Shown here piece after piece: positions 1-6,290 of a stretch of 7,577 nucleotides of DNA. Origin of the DNA: Draconibacterium sp. (GTDB taxonomy: Bacteria > Bacteroidota > Bacteroidia > Bacteroidales > Prolixibacteraceae); assembly GCA_030595485.1 (NCBI GenBank), contig JAUVDE010000154.1, positions 1 through 7,577 of the forward strand, given 5' to 3'. The notes beneath the pieces were generated by a model. That model did no database searches, was not told where the DNA came from, and was given only the letters and a program-made list of their open reading frames with translations. The translations under genes were made by a program, and so were the position numbers. Every line of letters begins with the position of its first letter. The first letter of the stretch is position 1.

Positions 1-1478
1 TTTAAACCTACACCTAACATAAAACCTAATCGGTCACGAATTTCTTTAATAACCTCGAACCCAATTTTTAACTGCCGTTCTGTAATTCGTTCTTCCACTC
101 CATCGAGCCAAACACCCAGCTCATCCAAATCCATTTGCGACAATTCCGAAATATTCTTTCCATCGATTTTAAAATGCAGCGATTCATTTTTCAAACGCAT
201 TCCTTTACACTCGGGACACTCAATTTTCTTCACAAATTGGTTGGCCCATTTCTGCGCTGTTTTCGAGGTGCTTTCTTCGCGTTGGCTATCGATATATTTT
301 ATTACACCTTCGTAAGTCATCATGTAATTCAAGCTGTTACCAAGTGGTGTGTTTTTCAGCTGAATACGCTCGTTTGTGCCAAATAGAACTTCGTCTAATC
401 CTTCTTCAGGAATATCTTTCACAGGTGTTTTTAAATCGAAACCATGCTTTTCGCCTAAAGCTTCAATTTGCCAAAAAATAAGTGAATTTTTATAGGGGCC
501 AAGCGGTGCAATTCCTCCTTTCGAAATACTTTTTTTCCTATCCGGCATAATTTTATTCAGATCGATTTCGGTAATACGACCTAAACCATTACATTTTGGA
601 CAAGCTCCTTGCGGCGAATTAAACGAGAAATTATGCGGTGCCGGTTCCTGATACGATATACCAGTAGTTGGGCACATCAATAATCGGCTGTAATATTTTG
701 CTTCGTTGGTGTCGTGGTCAAGAATCATTAAAATACCGTGCCCATGTTTCATGGCTGTTTGAACACTTTCTTTCAGGCGTTTTGTTCCGGCATCGTCAAC
801 CACCAATTTATCAATTAATATTTCGATGAAGTGATTTTTATAACGGTCAACTTTGTGGTTGTGTATCAACTCAATTAGCTTTCCATCAATTCGAGCTGTT
901 AAAAATCCTTTACGTCGAATTTGGTCGAACAACTCGCGGTAATGACCTTTACGTCCTTTTACAACCGGAGCCAAAATATTTATGCGTTTTCCTGCAAAAT
1001 CATTTTTTATCAGATTGATGATTTTCTCCTCGGTATATTTTACCATTTTCTCGCCTGTGTTAAACGAGAAAGCTTCTCCGGCACGTGCATACAACAAACG
1101 CAGGAAATCGTAAATTTCTGTAACCGTACCAACCGTAGAACGTGGATTACGTGTAGTTACCTTTTGCTCGATGGAAATTACCGGACTTAAACCAGTGATT
1201 TTATCTACATCGGGGCGTTCCATGTTTCCAAGAAACGAGCGTGCGTAAGCCGAAAATGTTTCGATGTAACGTCGCTGGCCTTCGGCGTAAATGGTATCGA
1301 ATGCCAACGATGATTTTCCACTTCCACTTAAACCGGTAATTACCGTTAATTTGTTTCGTGGTATTGTAACATCAATATTTTTAAGGTTATGAACTCGTGC
1401 ACCTTCAACAACAATGTTGTCTTCTTGCCCAATCTCTTCCTCCTCAAGTTCTATATTTTGTTTATCTCTTTTTGCCAT
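1..1478 (-). CDS. uvrA: UvrABC excinuclease subunit A, N-terminal half (runs off left edge)
   Basis: UvrA is the ATP-dependent damage-sensing subunit of nucleotide excision repair. It loads UvrB onto lesions in the cytoplasm. I translated 492 codons from the ATG at 1478. Residues 1-20 are an acidic tail. The Walker A motif GLSGSGKSS is at 49-57, followed by the family block FDTIYAEGQRRYIETFSAYA and ISIEQK (about 101-106). The UvrB-binding region is about 130-265. A zinc-module region spans 269-296 and ends FSFNSPQGACPKCNGLG. A CPEC-KGMRL motif is at about 421-429. The window ends just before the expected first ABC signature (LSGGE), so NBD1 closure and all of NBD2 lie outside. The first zinc module is degenerate: the leading pair reads CPTT rather than CxxC. 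The start is firm because an in-frame TGA lies a few codons upstream with no other ATG between. The upstream GAAGAAGAAAG stretch is purine-rich but not a clear Shine-Dalgarno. No TAnnTTTG promoter was seen in the 129-bp upstream gap, so co-transcription with the transglycosylase gene is possible. Confidence 0.97.
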   Translation of the reverse strand, partial: MAKRDKQNIELEEEEIGQEDNIVVEGARVHNLKNIDVTIPRNKLTVITGLSGSGKSSLAFDTIYAEGQRRYIETFSAYARSFLGNMERPDVDKITGLSPVISIEQKVTTRNPRSTVGTVTEIYDFLRLLYARAGEAFSFNTGEKMVKYTEEKIINLIKNDFAGKRINILAPVVKGRKGHYRELFDQIRRKGFLTARIDGKLIELIHNHKVDRYKNHFIEILIDKLVVDDAGTKRLKESVQTAMKHGHGILMILDHDTNEAKYYSRLLMCPTTGISYQEPAPHNFSFNSPQGACPKCNGLGRITEIDLNKIMPDRKKSISKGGIAPLGPYKNSLIFWQIEALGEKHGFDLKTPVKDIPEEGLDEVLFGTNERIQLKNTPLGNSLNYMMTYEGVIKYIDSQREESTSKTAQKWANQFVKKIECPECKGMRLKNESLHFKIDGKNISELSQMDLDELGVWLDGVEERITERQLKIGFEVIKEIRDRLGFMLGVGL

Positions 1479-1500
1479 TCGTCTTTCTTCTTCAATGAAA

Positions 1501-1595
1501 TGTCATTTCGATCCGTCAGCTGACGGAGAAAGATCTCGATTATCAAGGCTTAAAAGCCACAGATTTCTCAGTCGTTTCACTCCTTCGAAATGACA
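1501..1595. repeat. 95-bp nested inverted-repeat element (REP/MITE-like)
   Basis: The element is bounded by a perfect 11-bp terminal inverted repeat, TGTCATTTCGA (1501-1511) and TCGAAATGACA (1585-1595). Inside is a perfect 16-bp palindrome TCCGTCAGCTGACGGA (1512-1527). Next comes a second, imperfect arm pair, GAGAAAGATCT (from 1526) against AGATTTCTC (from 1561), and then a small central hairpin GGCTT-AA-AAGCC (1547-1558). The whole could fold as a multi-armed structure on either strand. From memory, dispersed repeats with TGTCATTTCGA ends and AGATTTCTC-like inner arms are common between genes in Bacteroidota. They resemble elements mobilised by REP-associated transposases. It sits between the transglycosylase stop and the uvrA start, both on the minus strand, and has no long T-tract that would make it an intrinsic terminator. 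No target-site duplication is evident. Confidence 0.8.
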
Positions 1596-1607
1596 GAATA
1601 ATTGTAA

Positions 1608-2522
1608 TTATAATTGTGGAATTTTCACCCAGTACTTTTTTCTCCCAGAATAGGTTAATTTATTTTCCCGCAGCCAAGGATTAAAATCTTTTAAAACTTT
1701 ATAACTGACACCCTGCTTTTTTGCAAAGTCAGAAAAGCTTGATACCGAACCGGTAATTTCCACATCCGTTGTTGGTATAATTGGGTATTTTTCACCTTCC
1801 GAAATATAAAAATTGTATTTCTCCGGATTCTCCAAGATCAATTTTAAAGCTACAATCCTATAAACATAACGAGCCGTTTCAGTTGTAATTAAAAGGTCAT
1901 AATAATCATCCTCTTCTTGCCGGTTCATTTGTCGTTTAATGCCCGTAACACCACGATTATACGAGGCTGCAACCAATGTCCAATTTCCAAATTTTTTGTA
2001 TGAATCTTTTAAGTATTTACACGCAGCGTAAGTTGCTTTTTCAATGTGGTAACGTTCGTCAACTTCTGCATTTACTTCCAAGCCGTAATCACCAGCAGTT
2101 CCTTTCATAATCTGCCAAAATCCAGCTGCGCGTGCAGGAGAAATAGCACGTGGATTAAAACCACTTTCGGCCAGTGCCAAATATTTAAAATCTTCATGAA
2201 TTCCTTGTTCTTTTAAAATTGGTTCGATGATAGAAAGGTATCGAGGTGCCAGTTTAATATAACGAATTGTCTGCGAATGAAAATAAACGTTAGACAACAA
2301 CTCACGATCTAGTGCCTCTTTTACATAGAAGCGTTCGATTGGCATTTTTTCGTTGGCAAAACTCACTTCTTCTGGGATTTCAACAGCTTCAAAACGCTCT
2401 TCTTTTTCAAGTACAACTTTTGAATCATCGGGACGAGCCGAAACCAAAATCATTACCACCACAAACACATTTACCGCTAAAACTACCGGTAACAAAACTT
2501 TCCACCACTTTTTCTTTTCCAT
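1608..2522 (-). CDS. Membrane-anchored lytic transglycosylase (GH23/SLT, MltD-like)
   Basis: This predicted murein lytic transglycosylase would cleave the MurNAc-GlcNAc bond in peptidoglycan from the periplasmic side. Numbering from the ATG at 2522 (304 aa), residues 1-8 are basic/aromatic and 9-28 form one hydrophobic anchor without a lipobox. The SLT domain spans about 85-235. It contains the catalytic Glu in ALAESGFNP (E119), the GFWQIM motif (134-139) and AASYNRG (185-191, the AYNxG-type motif). All hallmark family-1 transglycosylase motifs are present. The C-terminal 255-304 segment, ending YWVKIPQL, resembles a single degenerate LysM-like module (SFSDFAKKQGVSYKVLKDFN), possibly for glycan binding. 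An upstream TTG at 2555 would extend the protein by 11 residues. That codon lies inside a strong -7 promoter element, while the ATG has AGGAG 10 nt upstream, so the ATG is preferred. The gene is preceded by its own promoter and followed by the 95-bp repeat and uvrA. Confidence 0.9.
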   Translation of the reverse strand: MEKKKWWKVLLPVVLAVNVFVVVMILVSARPDDSKVVLEKEERFEAVEIPEEVSFANEKMPIERFYVKEALDRELLSNVYFHSQTIRYIKLAPRYLSIIEPILKEQGIHEDFKYLALAESGFNPRAISPARAAGFWQIMKGTAGDYGLEVNAEVDERYHIEKATYAACKYLKDSYKKFGNWTLVAASYNRGVTGIKRQMNRQEEDDYYDLLITTETARYVYRIVALKLILENPEKYNFYISEGEKYPIIPTTDVEITGSVSSFSDFAKKQGVSYKVLKDFNPWLRENKLTYSGRKKYWVKIPQL

Positions 2523-2532
2523 CTGCCTCAAT

Positions 2533-2537
2533 CTCCT
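2533..2537 (-). promoter_or_regulatory. Shine-Dalgarno-like AGGAG of the transglycosylase gene
   Basis: On the minus strand AGGAG lies 10 nt before the ATG at 2522. It supports that start over the upstream TTG at 2555. The other four complete genes in the window show no comparable sequence, which is normal for Bacteroidota, so this site stands out. Confidence 0.55.
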
Positions 2538-2552
2538 ATTTTTATCAAACCG

Positions 2553-2587
2553 CAAAAGTACACTTTTTGAAGTGATTACCGATTCAA
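2553..2587 (-). promoter_or_regulatory. Bacteroidota-type sigma-A promoter for the transglycosylase gene
   Basis: On the minus strand TACTTTTG (2560 to 2553) matches the Bacteroidota -7 consensus TAnnTTTG exactly. A candidate -33 TTG lies at 2587-2585 with a 24-nt spacer, at the long end of reported spacing, so the -33 half is weaker. Transcription would begin near 2549-2547, leaving a leader of about 25 nt that contains AGGAG. The spacer contains a short inverted repeat, CACTT-CAAA-AAGTG, immediately before the -7 element, a possible operator. The promoter directly abuts the terminator of the upstream array. Confidence 0.65.
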
Positions 2588-2595
2588 TAACAATG

Positions 2596-2623
2596 AAAAA
2601 GACCCGGTAGTTTACCGAGTCTT
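2596..2623 (-). terminator. Intrinsic terminator after the duplicated cassettes
   Basis: On the minus strand the stem GACTCGGTA / TACCGGGTC has a 3-nt loop, one internal C-A mismatch and two flanking A-T pairs. It is followed directly by TTTTT (2600-2596), the standard hairpin plus U-tract form. It lies 65 bp after the stop of the last propeller gene and would end transcription of the four-gene array before the transglycosylase promoter. Confidence 0.85.
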
Positions 2624-2648
2624 AAAATAAATTAAGTTAGTGATGCAA

Positions 2649-2669
2649 AGACCAAAGAAATACTGGTCT
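2649..2669. repeat. Small inverted repeat in the 3' untranslated region
   Basis: AGACCA and TGGTCT (6 bp, perfect) are separated by 9 nt, between the stop of the last propeller gene (2688) and the terminator. It has no T-tract on the minus strand. It may be a 3'-end stabilising hairpin or may have arisen by chance. Confidence 0.35.
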
Positions 2670-2687
2670 GAAACACCCAAGTTTTAT

Positions 2688-4031
2688 CTAATTATTTGTT
2701 TCCACAGGAATATGGCTAACCACAGTAATATTTTGCAAATCAGAGTAATCGTACTGGTAAAAACCATCGTCGCCAATCATAAATAAATAGTCGTTAAAGG
2801 GAATAACATCAAAAGCTTTGATGTCGGGGAACTGGGCAATTTTTCGTTGCGGAATTAAGGTAAAATCAGACGCATCGTAAATCAATAATCCATCGTAACC
2901 ATCGCAAACAAAAAGAATTTCATCGTCGATACCCAAACCATAAGGAGCATTCATAGGGAACGATGCCAAGCGTTGTTCATTCCTGTAATCTTCACTTAAA
3001 GATAGAATTTCGAGTGCACTAACTGATCGGCCACAAACACTGCCGCCACGTAGAGTTATGTAGGCAATGTGATTTTGTACCACCACCGGATCGCAACTTC
3101 GAATATGGGTGTAAGCATTTATTTGTTTCGGATTTCCTGCCTCGCTAAGCGAATATACCAACATCCCGGTCATGGTGCCTAAAAACATATGTCCGTCGTG
3201 AATAAACATGGTTTCAATATCGCTTCCGGCTACGCTTTCTTTTTCCAGAACAGGTTTTTTATCGTCGGCAACATTAAAAATATTAAACTCCTCGCGATCG
3301 ACAGTGTATAAATAATCGTCCCATAAACCAAAGCGAGCCATTGAACCTCCAACACCAAACGAGGTACTGTTCGCGGCACTACTTGAATAACCTCCGATAT
3401 TACCCGATGATGAACTAGAAGAGTATGATGCCAATGCGTTGGTGTACATATAATCAGCTCCGTAGCGTTTACTGTACGAGCCACCATGATACATGGGATA
3501 ATCCCTACGTTCCACCTCAATTTTTGAATAGTCGATTTCCCAATCCACTACCACTCCTTTATCTTCATCAATTTCAGCTACAAGTAAACTTTCATCTTTT
3601 ATCTGCGGAATGGTATACGGAAAAACATCATTAATCCGCTCATTTTCAAAGGGATTATTGAGATCAGAAATATCAATGGCAACCAAATCGACATAACTAT
3701 CAGCATACAAAATATTGTTTTTTATGGCCATATCTATATTGCCCGGAATTTCTATAAACGAAAACTTTACTGGCAATTCAGGATTTCGATTATCAACAAT
3801 GTGAATACCTTTCATTTCTTCGTTAATAAAAATATATCCATCCTTAAAATAAAGCTTCCCCGGATTTTCAAGAGGAACCGGAGCTGTTTTCACAACTGCA
3901 CTGCGTAGTTCGGCATAGCTAATGTAAACCGGAACGTTTCGCAAATCATTTTCGTAAATTACATCGTTACACGACATAAATGCCAGTGTGAAAAGAAAAA
4001 TCGTAATACACTTATATTGAATTGTTTTCAT
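2688..4031 (-). CDS. LVIVD-type beta-propeller lipoprotein, cassette 2
   Basis: This is a predicted lipoprotein of 447 aa with no known enzymatic role. The signal peptide ends in a lipobox, AFMS before Cys21, then NDV. The rest resembles the LVIVD repeat family, whose units follow a pattern of 'xxIxxxxLYxADxxxxLxIxDISDxxNP'. I count seven such units: about 58-90, 97-130, 226-262, 270-302, 310-350, 361-390 and 402-436, consistent with a seven-bladed propeller. The last unit carries the family-like DDGFYQYDYSDL. A long insertion (about 131-225) between units 2 and 3 holds a conserved piece (DVFPYT, GVVVDWEI) and a Ser/Gly-rich stretch. Cys313, Cys333 and Cys376 are shared with the paralogue at 4988-6280. 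By hand count the two are about 58% identical over roughly 357 ungapped positions. The gene starts 6 bp after the barrel gene's stop, so translation is likely coupled. It is the last gene before the terminator. Export to the outer membrane is inferred. Confidence 0.88.
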   Translation of the reverse strand: MKTIQYKCITIFLFTLAFMSCNDVIYENDLRNVPVYISYAELRSAVVKTAPVPLENPGKLYFKDGYIFINEEMKGIHIVDNRNPELPVKFSFIEIPGNIDMAIKNNILYADSYVDLVAIDISDLNNPFENERINDVFPYTIPQIKDESLLVAEIDEDKGVVVDWEIDYSKIEVERRDYPMYHGGSYSKRYGADYMYTNALASYSSSSSSGNIGGYSSSAANSTSFGVGGSMARFGLWDDYLYTVDREEFNIFNVADDKKPVLEKESVAGSDIETMFIHDGHMFLGTMTGMLVYSLSEAGNPKQINAYTHIRSCDPVVVQNHIAYITLRGGSVCGRSVSALEILSLSEDYRNEQRLASFPMNAPYGLGIDDEILFVCDGYDGLLIYDASDFTLIPQRKIAQFPDIKAFDVIPFNDYLFMIGDDGFYQYDYSDLQNITVVSHIPVETNN

Positions 4032-4037
4032 TTTAGA

Positions 4038-4778
4038 TTATTTAAATATTATACCCAAAGTAAAACTTAAACGATTGTAACGCTGCTCCAATTCGTACTC
4101 CTCTTTACCCGAATAATTTAACTCGTTGTAACGGTAGGCTGCCGAAAAACTCATCCCGAAATTAGAACCAAACATTTTGCTTACACCGAGTCCTGGACTA
4201 AGCATCACTCCACCACTGGCATCGAGGTATTTAGGATGAAGATTTCTGGATTCGTAATTATCATAATTAGAAAGGTGTTTTTTGTTTTCAGCTGGAAGAA
4301 GGTAACCGGCTTTTAAAAAAACATAAGGGGAAAACTTTGTGGCTCGAAAACGATATTCGAGGTTGGCAAAAACAGGAATGTAAGTTCGCTGCTGGTAATA
4401 CTCAACACCAACTCCGCCACCACCATAAAAATGTGAATGAAGTTGATAATTAAAAATACCATGGAAAAAGCTAATTGCCTCCTCCTCTGCATCCGAGTTG
4501 CCCAGCAATACTCCATATTCGGCTTTAAAAAACCAGGGTATGGTGATTTCTTCAGTGTATAAACGATACTTGTTTTTAAGCAGTGTATCGATTTTCGCTT
4601 TTGGAATTACCCAAATATTTTTCTTGGCCAGCAAACGTATTTCGTCATCCGACTCCGACTCAAGGAGTTTTCCATTAAACACAGCTCCATTGTGCAACTT
4701 TACATGCACTTTTTGTTTTTGAGCAGCAAGTGAACTTACAAACAGCAAAAAGATACAGAGATGAATTATTTTTTTCAT
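4038..4778 (-). CDS. Outer-membrane beta-barrel protein with N-terminal Sm/SH3-like module, cassette 2
   Basis: I do not recognise a named family; the description rests on architecture. Residues 1-19 form a signal peptide (SLAA before QKQ, signal peptidase I type). Residues 22-66 form a small beta module with the pattern VHVKLHNGAVFNGKL, then NIWVIPKAKIDTL. This resembles the 'LKNGSxxxGxI ... I.KI' module often seen at the front of Bacteroidota surface proteins. From about 84 to 246 there are about eight amphipathic, Gly/aromatic-rich strands with charged loops. They include YIPVFANLEYRFR (133-145), FSPYVFLKAGY, a GG-MLSPGLGVSK strand, and the C-terminal strand NRLSFTLGIIFK. This suggests an 8-stranded barrel. 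The longest loop is about 160-187. It is paralogous to the barrel at 6291-7058; I counted 28 of 58 identical in the last 58 residues. It sits 6 bp before its propeller partner. Porin, adhesin or assembly partner are all possible. Confidence 0.8.
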   Translation of the reverse strand: MKKIIHLCIFLLFVSSLAAQKQKVHVKLHNGAVFNGKLLESESDDEIRLLAKKNIWVIPKAKIDTLLKNKYRLYTEEITIPWFFKAEYGVLLGNSDAEEEAISFFHGIFNYQLHSHFYGGGGVGVEYYQQRTYIPVFANLEYRFRATKFSPYVFLKAGYLLPAENKKHLSNYDNYESRNLHPKYLDASGGVMLSPGLGVSKMFGSNFGMSFSAAYRYNELNYSGKEEYELEQRYNRLSFTLGIIFK

Positions 4779-4987
4779 AGCGTTTTAAATTGGTTATTTA
4801 GAGACTGATTATAATTTATTGTTTATTCTATTATTTGTCTTTTTCACCACTTCTTCGTTAAAGTTTCCTTAAATAGCTATTGGCTATTCTCGTCAACTTT
4901 GTCTTGAATTGATAAAAAACTCTTCATAATATCTCTAAAAAATAAAATTTAAACAGTCTCCGGGAAACAAAAATGCTCCTCTCTGTA
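4779..4987. other. Spacer between the two cassettes (leader of cassette 2)
   Basis: This AT-rich 209-bp gap contains no convincing gene. On the minus strand there is no clear intrinsic terminator after the first propeller gene, so read-through into cassette 2 is possible. It contains a perfect 6-bp inverted repeat AATAGC-TATTG-GCTATT (4872-4888), not followed by a T-tract. On the minus strand it carries AGGAAACT and TTTAACGAAG, both of which also occur upstream of the cassette 1 barrel gene. A 16-codon reading frame at 4927-4877 was seen but has no support as a gene. Confidence 0.6.
4937..4971 (-). promoter_or_regulatory. Tentative promoter for cassette 2
   Basis: On the minus strand TTTG (4971-4968), a 23-nt spacer and TATTTTTT (4944-4937) resemble the Bacteroidota TTTG / TAnnTTTG arrangement, with the last -7 base wrong. 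If real, cassette 2 has its own promoter and a leader of about 155 nt. The region is very AT-rich, so a chance match is likely enough to keep confidence low. Confidence 0.3.
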
Positions 4988-6280
4988 TCATTCATCCGCA
5001 GTAACCGGGATGAAACTAATTTGCTGAATGTTATTTAAATCGGTATAATCGTACTGATAAAAACCATCGTCACCAATCATAAATAGAAAATCGTTGAAAG
5101 GAATTACATCGAAAGTTTTAATGTTTGGGAAAGCGGCTATTTTATTATCATCAATTTGTAATTTGTCGGCAACATCGAATATTTTCAAACCAGCATCGCC
5201 GTCGCATACAAATAATGTTTCATCATCAATTCCTAAACCGTAAGGTCCATGTAAAGGAAACGAAGCCAACAGTTCATTTTCGGTGTAGTCAGTTGAAAGT
5301 TTAAGTACGTCCAGACGATTTACTGTACTTCCACAATCGTTTCCTCCACGCAAAGTAACATATGCATAACCTTCAGAAATAACCACGGGATCGCAACTAC
5401 TAACATGGTTGAATTCACCAATATAATTGGGTGTTGTCGCCACTTCGAGGGTAAAAATTCGCATTCCAGTGCGTGTACCAAAAAACATATGCTTGTCGTA
5501 AATAAACATGGTTTCCACATTCCAACCAACATTTTGTTTGCCAATGTCTTTAGGAGTATCGGCGTTCTTCACATCAAACATGTAGAGTGTTGAAAAATCG
5601 ACAGCGTACAAGTAGTCGTCGTACAAACCAAATCTTGCCATTGAACCTCCAATGCCAAAACTGGCACCACCACCACTATTTGAACTCATTGCAGGAGAAA
5701 AACCATCCGACATTCTCATCGCACCATCGTACTCATAGTAGCGAATTGGATAATGGCGAGGTTCCATTTCCTGACGTATTTTTGTTATTTCCCAATCGAT
5801 AACTACACCCATTTCCTGGTCAACACTTCCTACCGGAAACTGTTCGTCCTTTAACTTAGGAGTGGTATATGGAAAAACATCCTCAACACGGTTAACTTCT
5901 TTAGGATTATTTATATCTGAGATATCGATGGCAAGCAAATCGACATAACTATCAGCAAAAAGGATATTGTCTTTAATGGCAATATCAACATTACCCGGAA
6001 CCTCTATAAAACCAATGTTTTGTGGATTACGAGGATCATGATTATCGATAATGTGAATACCTTCCAACATTTCGTTTATAAATAAAAATCCATCTTTAAA
6101 ATAAATTTTGCCAGGGTGTTTTAAGTCGCGTGATTCTGTAATTTTAATTGCCGAACGTAAATCTTCGTAAGACAAATAGACAGGAGAATTGGCAATAAAC
6201 TCTTCGGTATATTCATCCATGCAGGAACTAAAAGCAAGCAGTGTAATTAGAAGTGCAAATATTTTATGTATAGTCTTCAT
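4988..6280 (-). CDS. LVIVD-type beta-propeller lipoprotein, cassette 1
   Basis: This 430-aa lipoprotein is paralogous to the one at 2688-4031. The signal peptide ends LLAFSS before Cys20, then MDEYTEE, an acidic stretch after the lipid-bearing Cys that could favour outer-membrane or surface export in this phylum (inference). The repeat units have the same order and spacing as in the paralogue: about 57-89, 96-129, 209-245, 253-285, 293-333, 344-373 and 385-419. Highly conserved segments include GSMARFGLYDDYLY, VETMFI-DKHMFFGT, SSCDPVV, TLRGGNDCG, PYGLGIDDETLFVCDG and the C-terminal IPFNDFLFMIGDDGFYQYDY. The insertion between units 2 and 3 is about 17 residues shorter and lacks the poly-Ser tract. 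The gene follows its barrel partner after 10 bp, without a Shine-Dalgarno, and its start matches the paralogue's MKTI start. The molecular function is unknown. Propellers of this kind usually bind proteins or ligands rather than catalyse. Confidence 0.88.
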   Translation of the reverse strand: MKTIHKIFALLITLLAFSSCMDEYTEEFIANSPVYLSYEDLRSAIKITESRDLKHPGKIYFKDGFLFINEMLEGIHIIDNHDPRNPQNIGFIEVPGNVDIAIKDNILFADSYVDLLAIDISDINNPKEVNRVEDVFPYTTPKLKDEQFPVGSVDQEMGVVIDWEITKIRQEMEPRHYPIRYYEYDGAMRMSDGFSPAMSSNSGGGASFGIGGSMARFGLYDDYLYAVDFSTLYMFDVKNADTPKDIGKQNVGWNVETMFIYDKHMFFGTRTGMRIFTLEVATTPNYIGEFNHVSSCDPVVISEGYAYVTLRGGNDCGSTVNRLDVLKLSTDYTENELLASFPLHGPYGLGIDDETLFVCDGDAGLKIFDVADKLQIDDNKIAAFPNIKTFDVIPFNDFLFMIGDDGFYQYDYTDLNNIQQISFIPVTADE

Positions 6281-6290
6281 CGTTTAGGTT

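Noticed and set aside
135..386. Plus-strand open frame of 83 codons
   Set aside because: Lies entirely antisense to the clear uvrA coding frame and has no recognisable domain.
921..1190. Plus-strand open frame of 89 codons
   Set aside because: Antisense to uvrA between its Walker A and zinc-module regions; a shadow of the real frame.
1501..1595. CRISPR repeat or rho-independent terminator
   Set aside because: There is a single unit, so no array, and no T-run follows either arm; a dispersed hairpin repeat fits better.
2520..2555. TTG start at 2555 for the transglycosylase
   Set aside because: The codon lies within the -7 promoter element TACTTTTG, while the ATG at 2522 has AGGAG at good spacing.
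2312..2610. Two overlapping plus-strand open frames near the transglycosylase start
   Set aside because: Both are antisense to the transglycosylase N-terminus and run into its promoter and terminator; no protein-like features.
3230..3634. Open frames on both strands inside the cassette 2 lipoprotein gene
   Set aside because: Shadows of the conserved propeller frame, generated by the Ser-rich codon tract.
4872..4888. Inverted repeat AATAGC/GCTATT as a terminator between the cassettes
   Set aside because: No T-tract follows on the minus strand, and a 6-bp A/T-rich stem is weak.
4877..4927. Minus-strand 16-codon frame in the spacer (MKSFLSIQDK...)
   Set aside because: Too short and without a ribosome-binding signal or counterpart upstream of the other cassette; could be a leader peptide but nothing supports it.
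5320..5802. Several short frames inside the cassette 1 lipoprotein gene
   Set aside because: They overlap the conserved propeller frame, and the paralogue does not preserve them.
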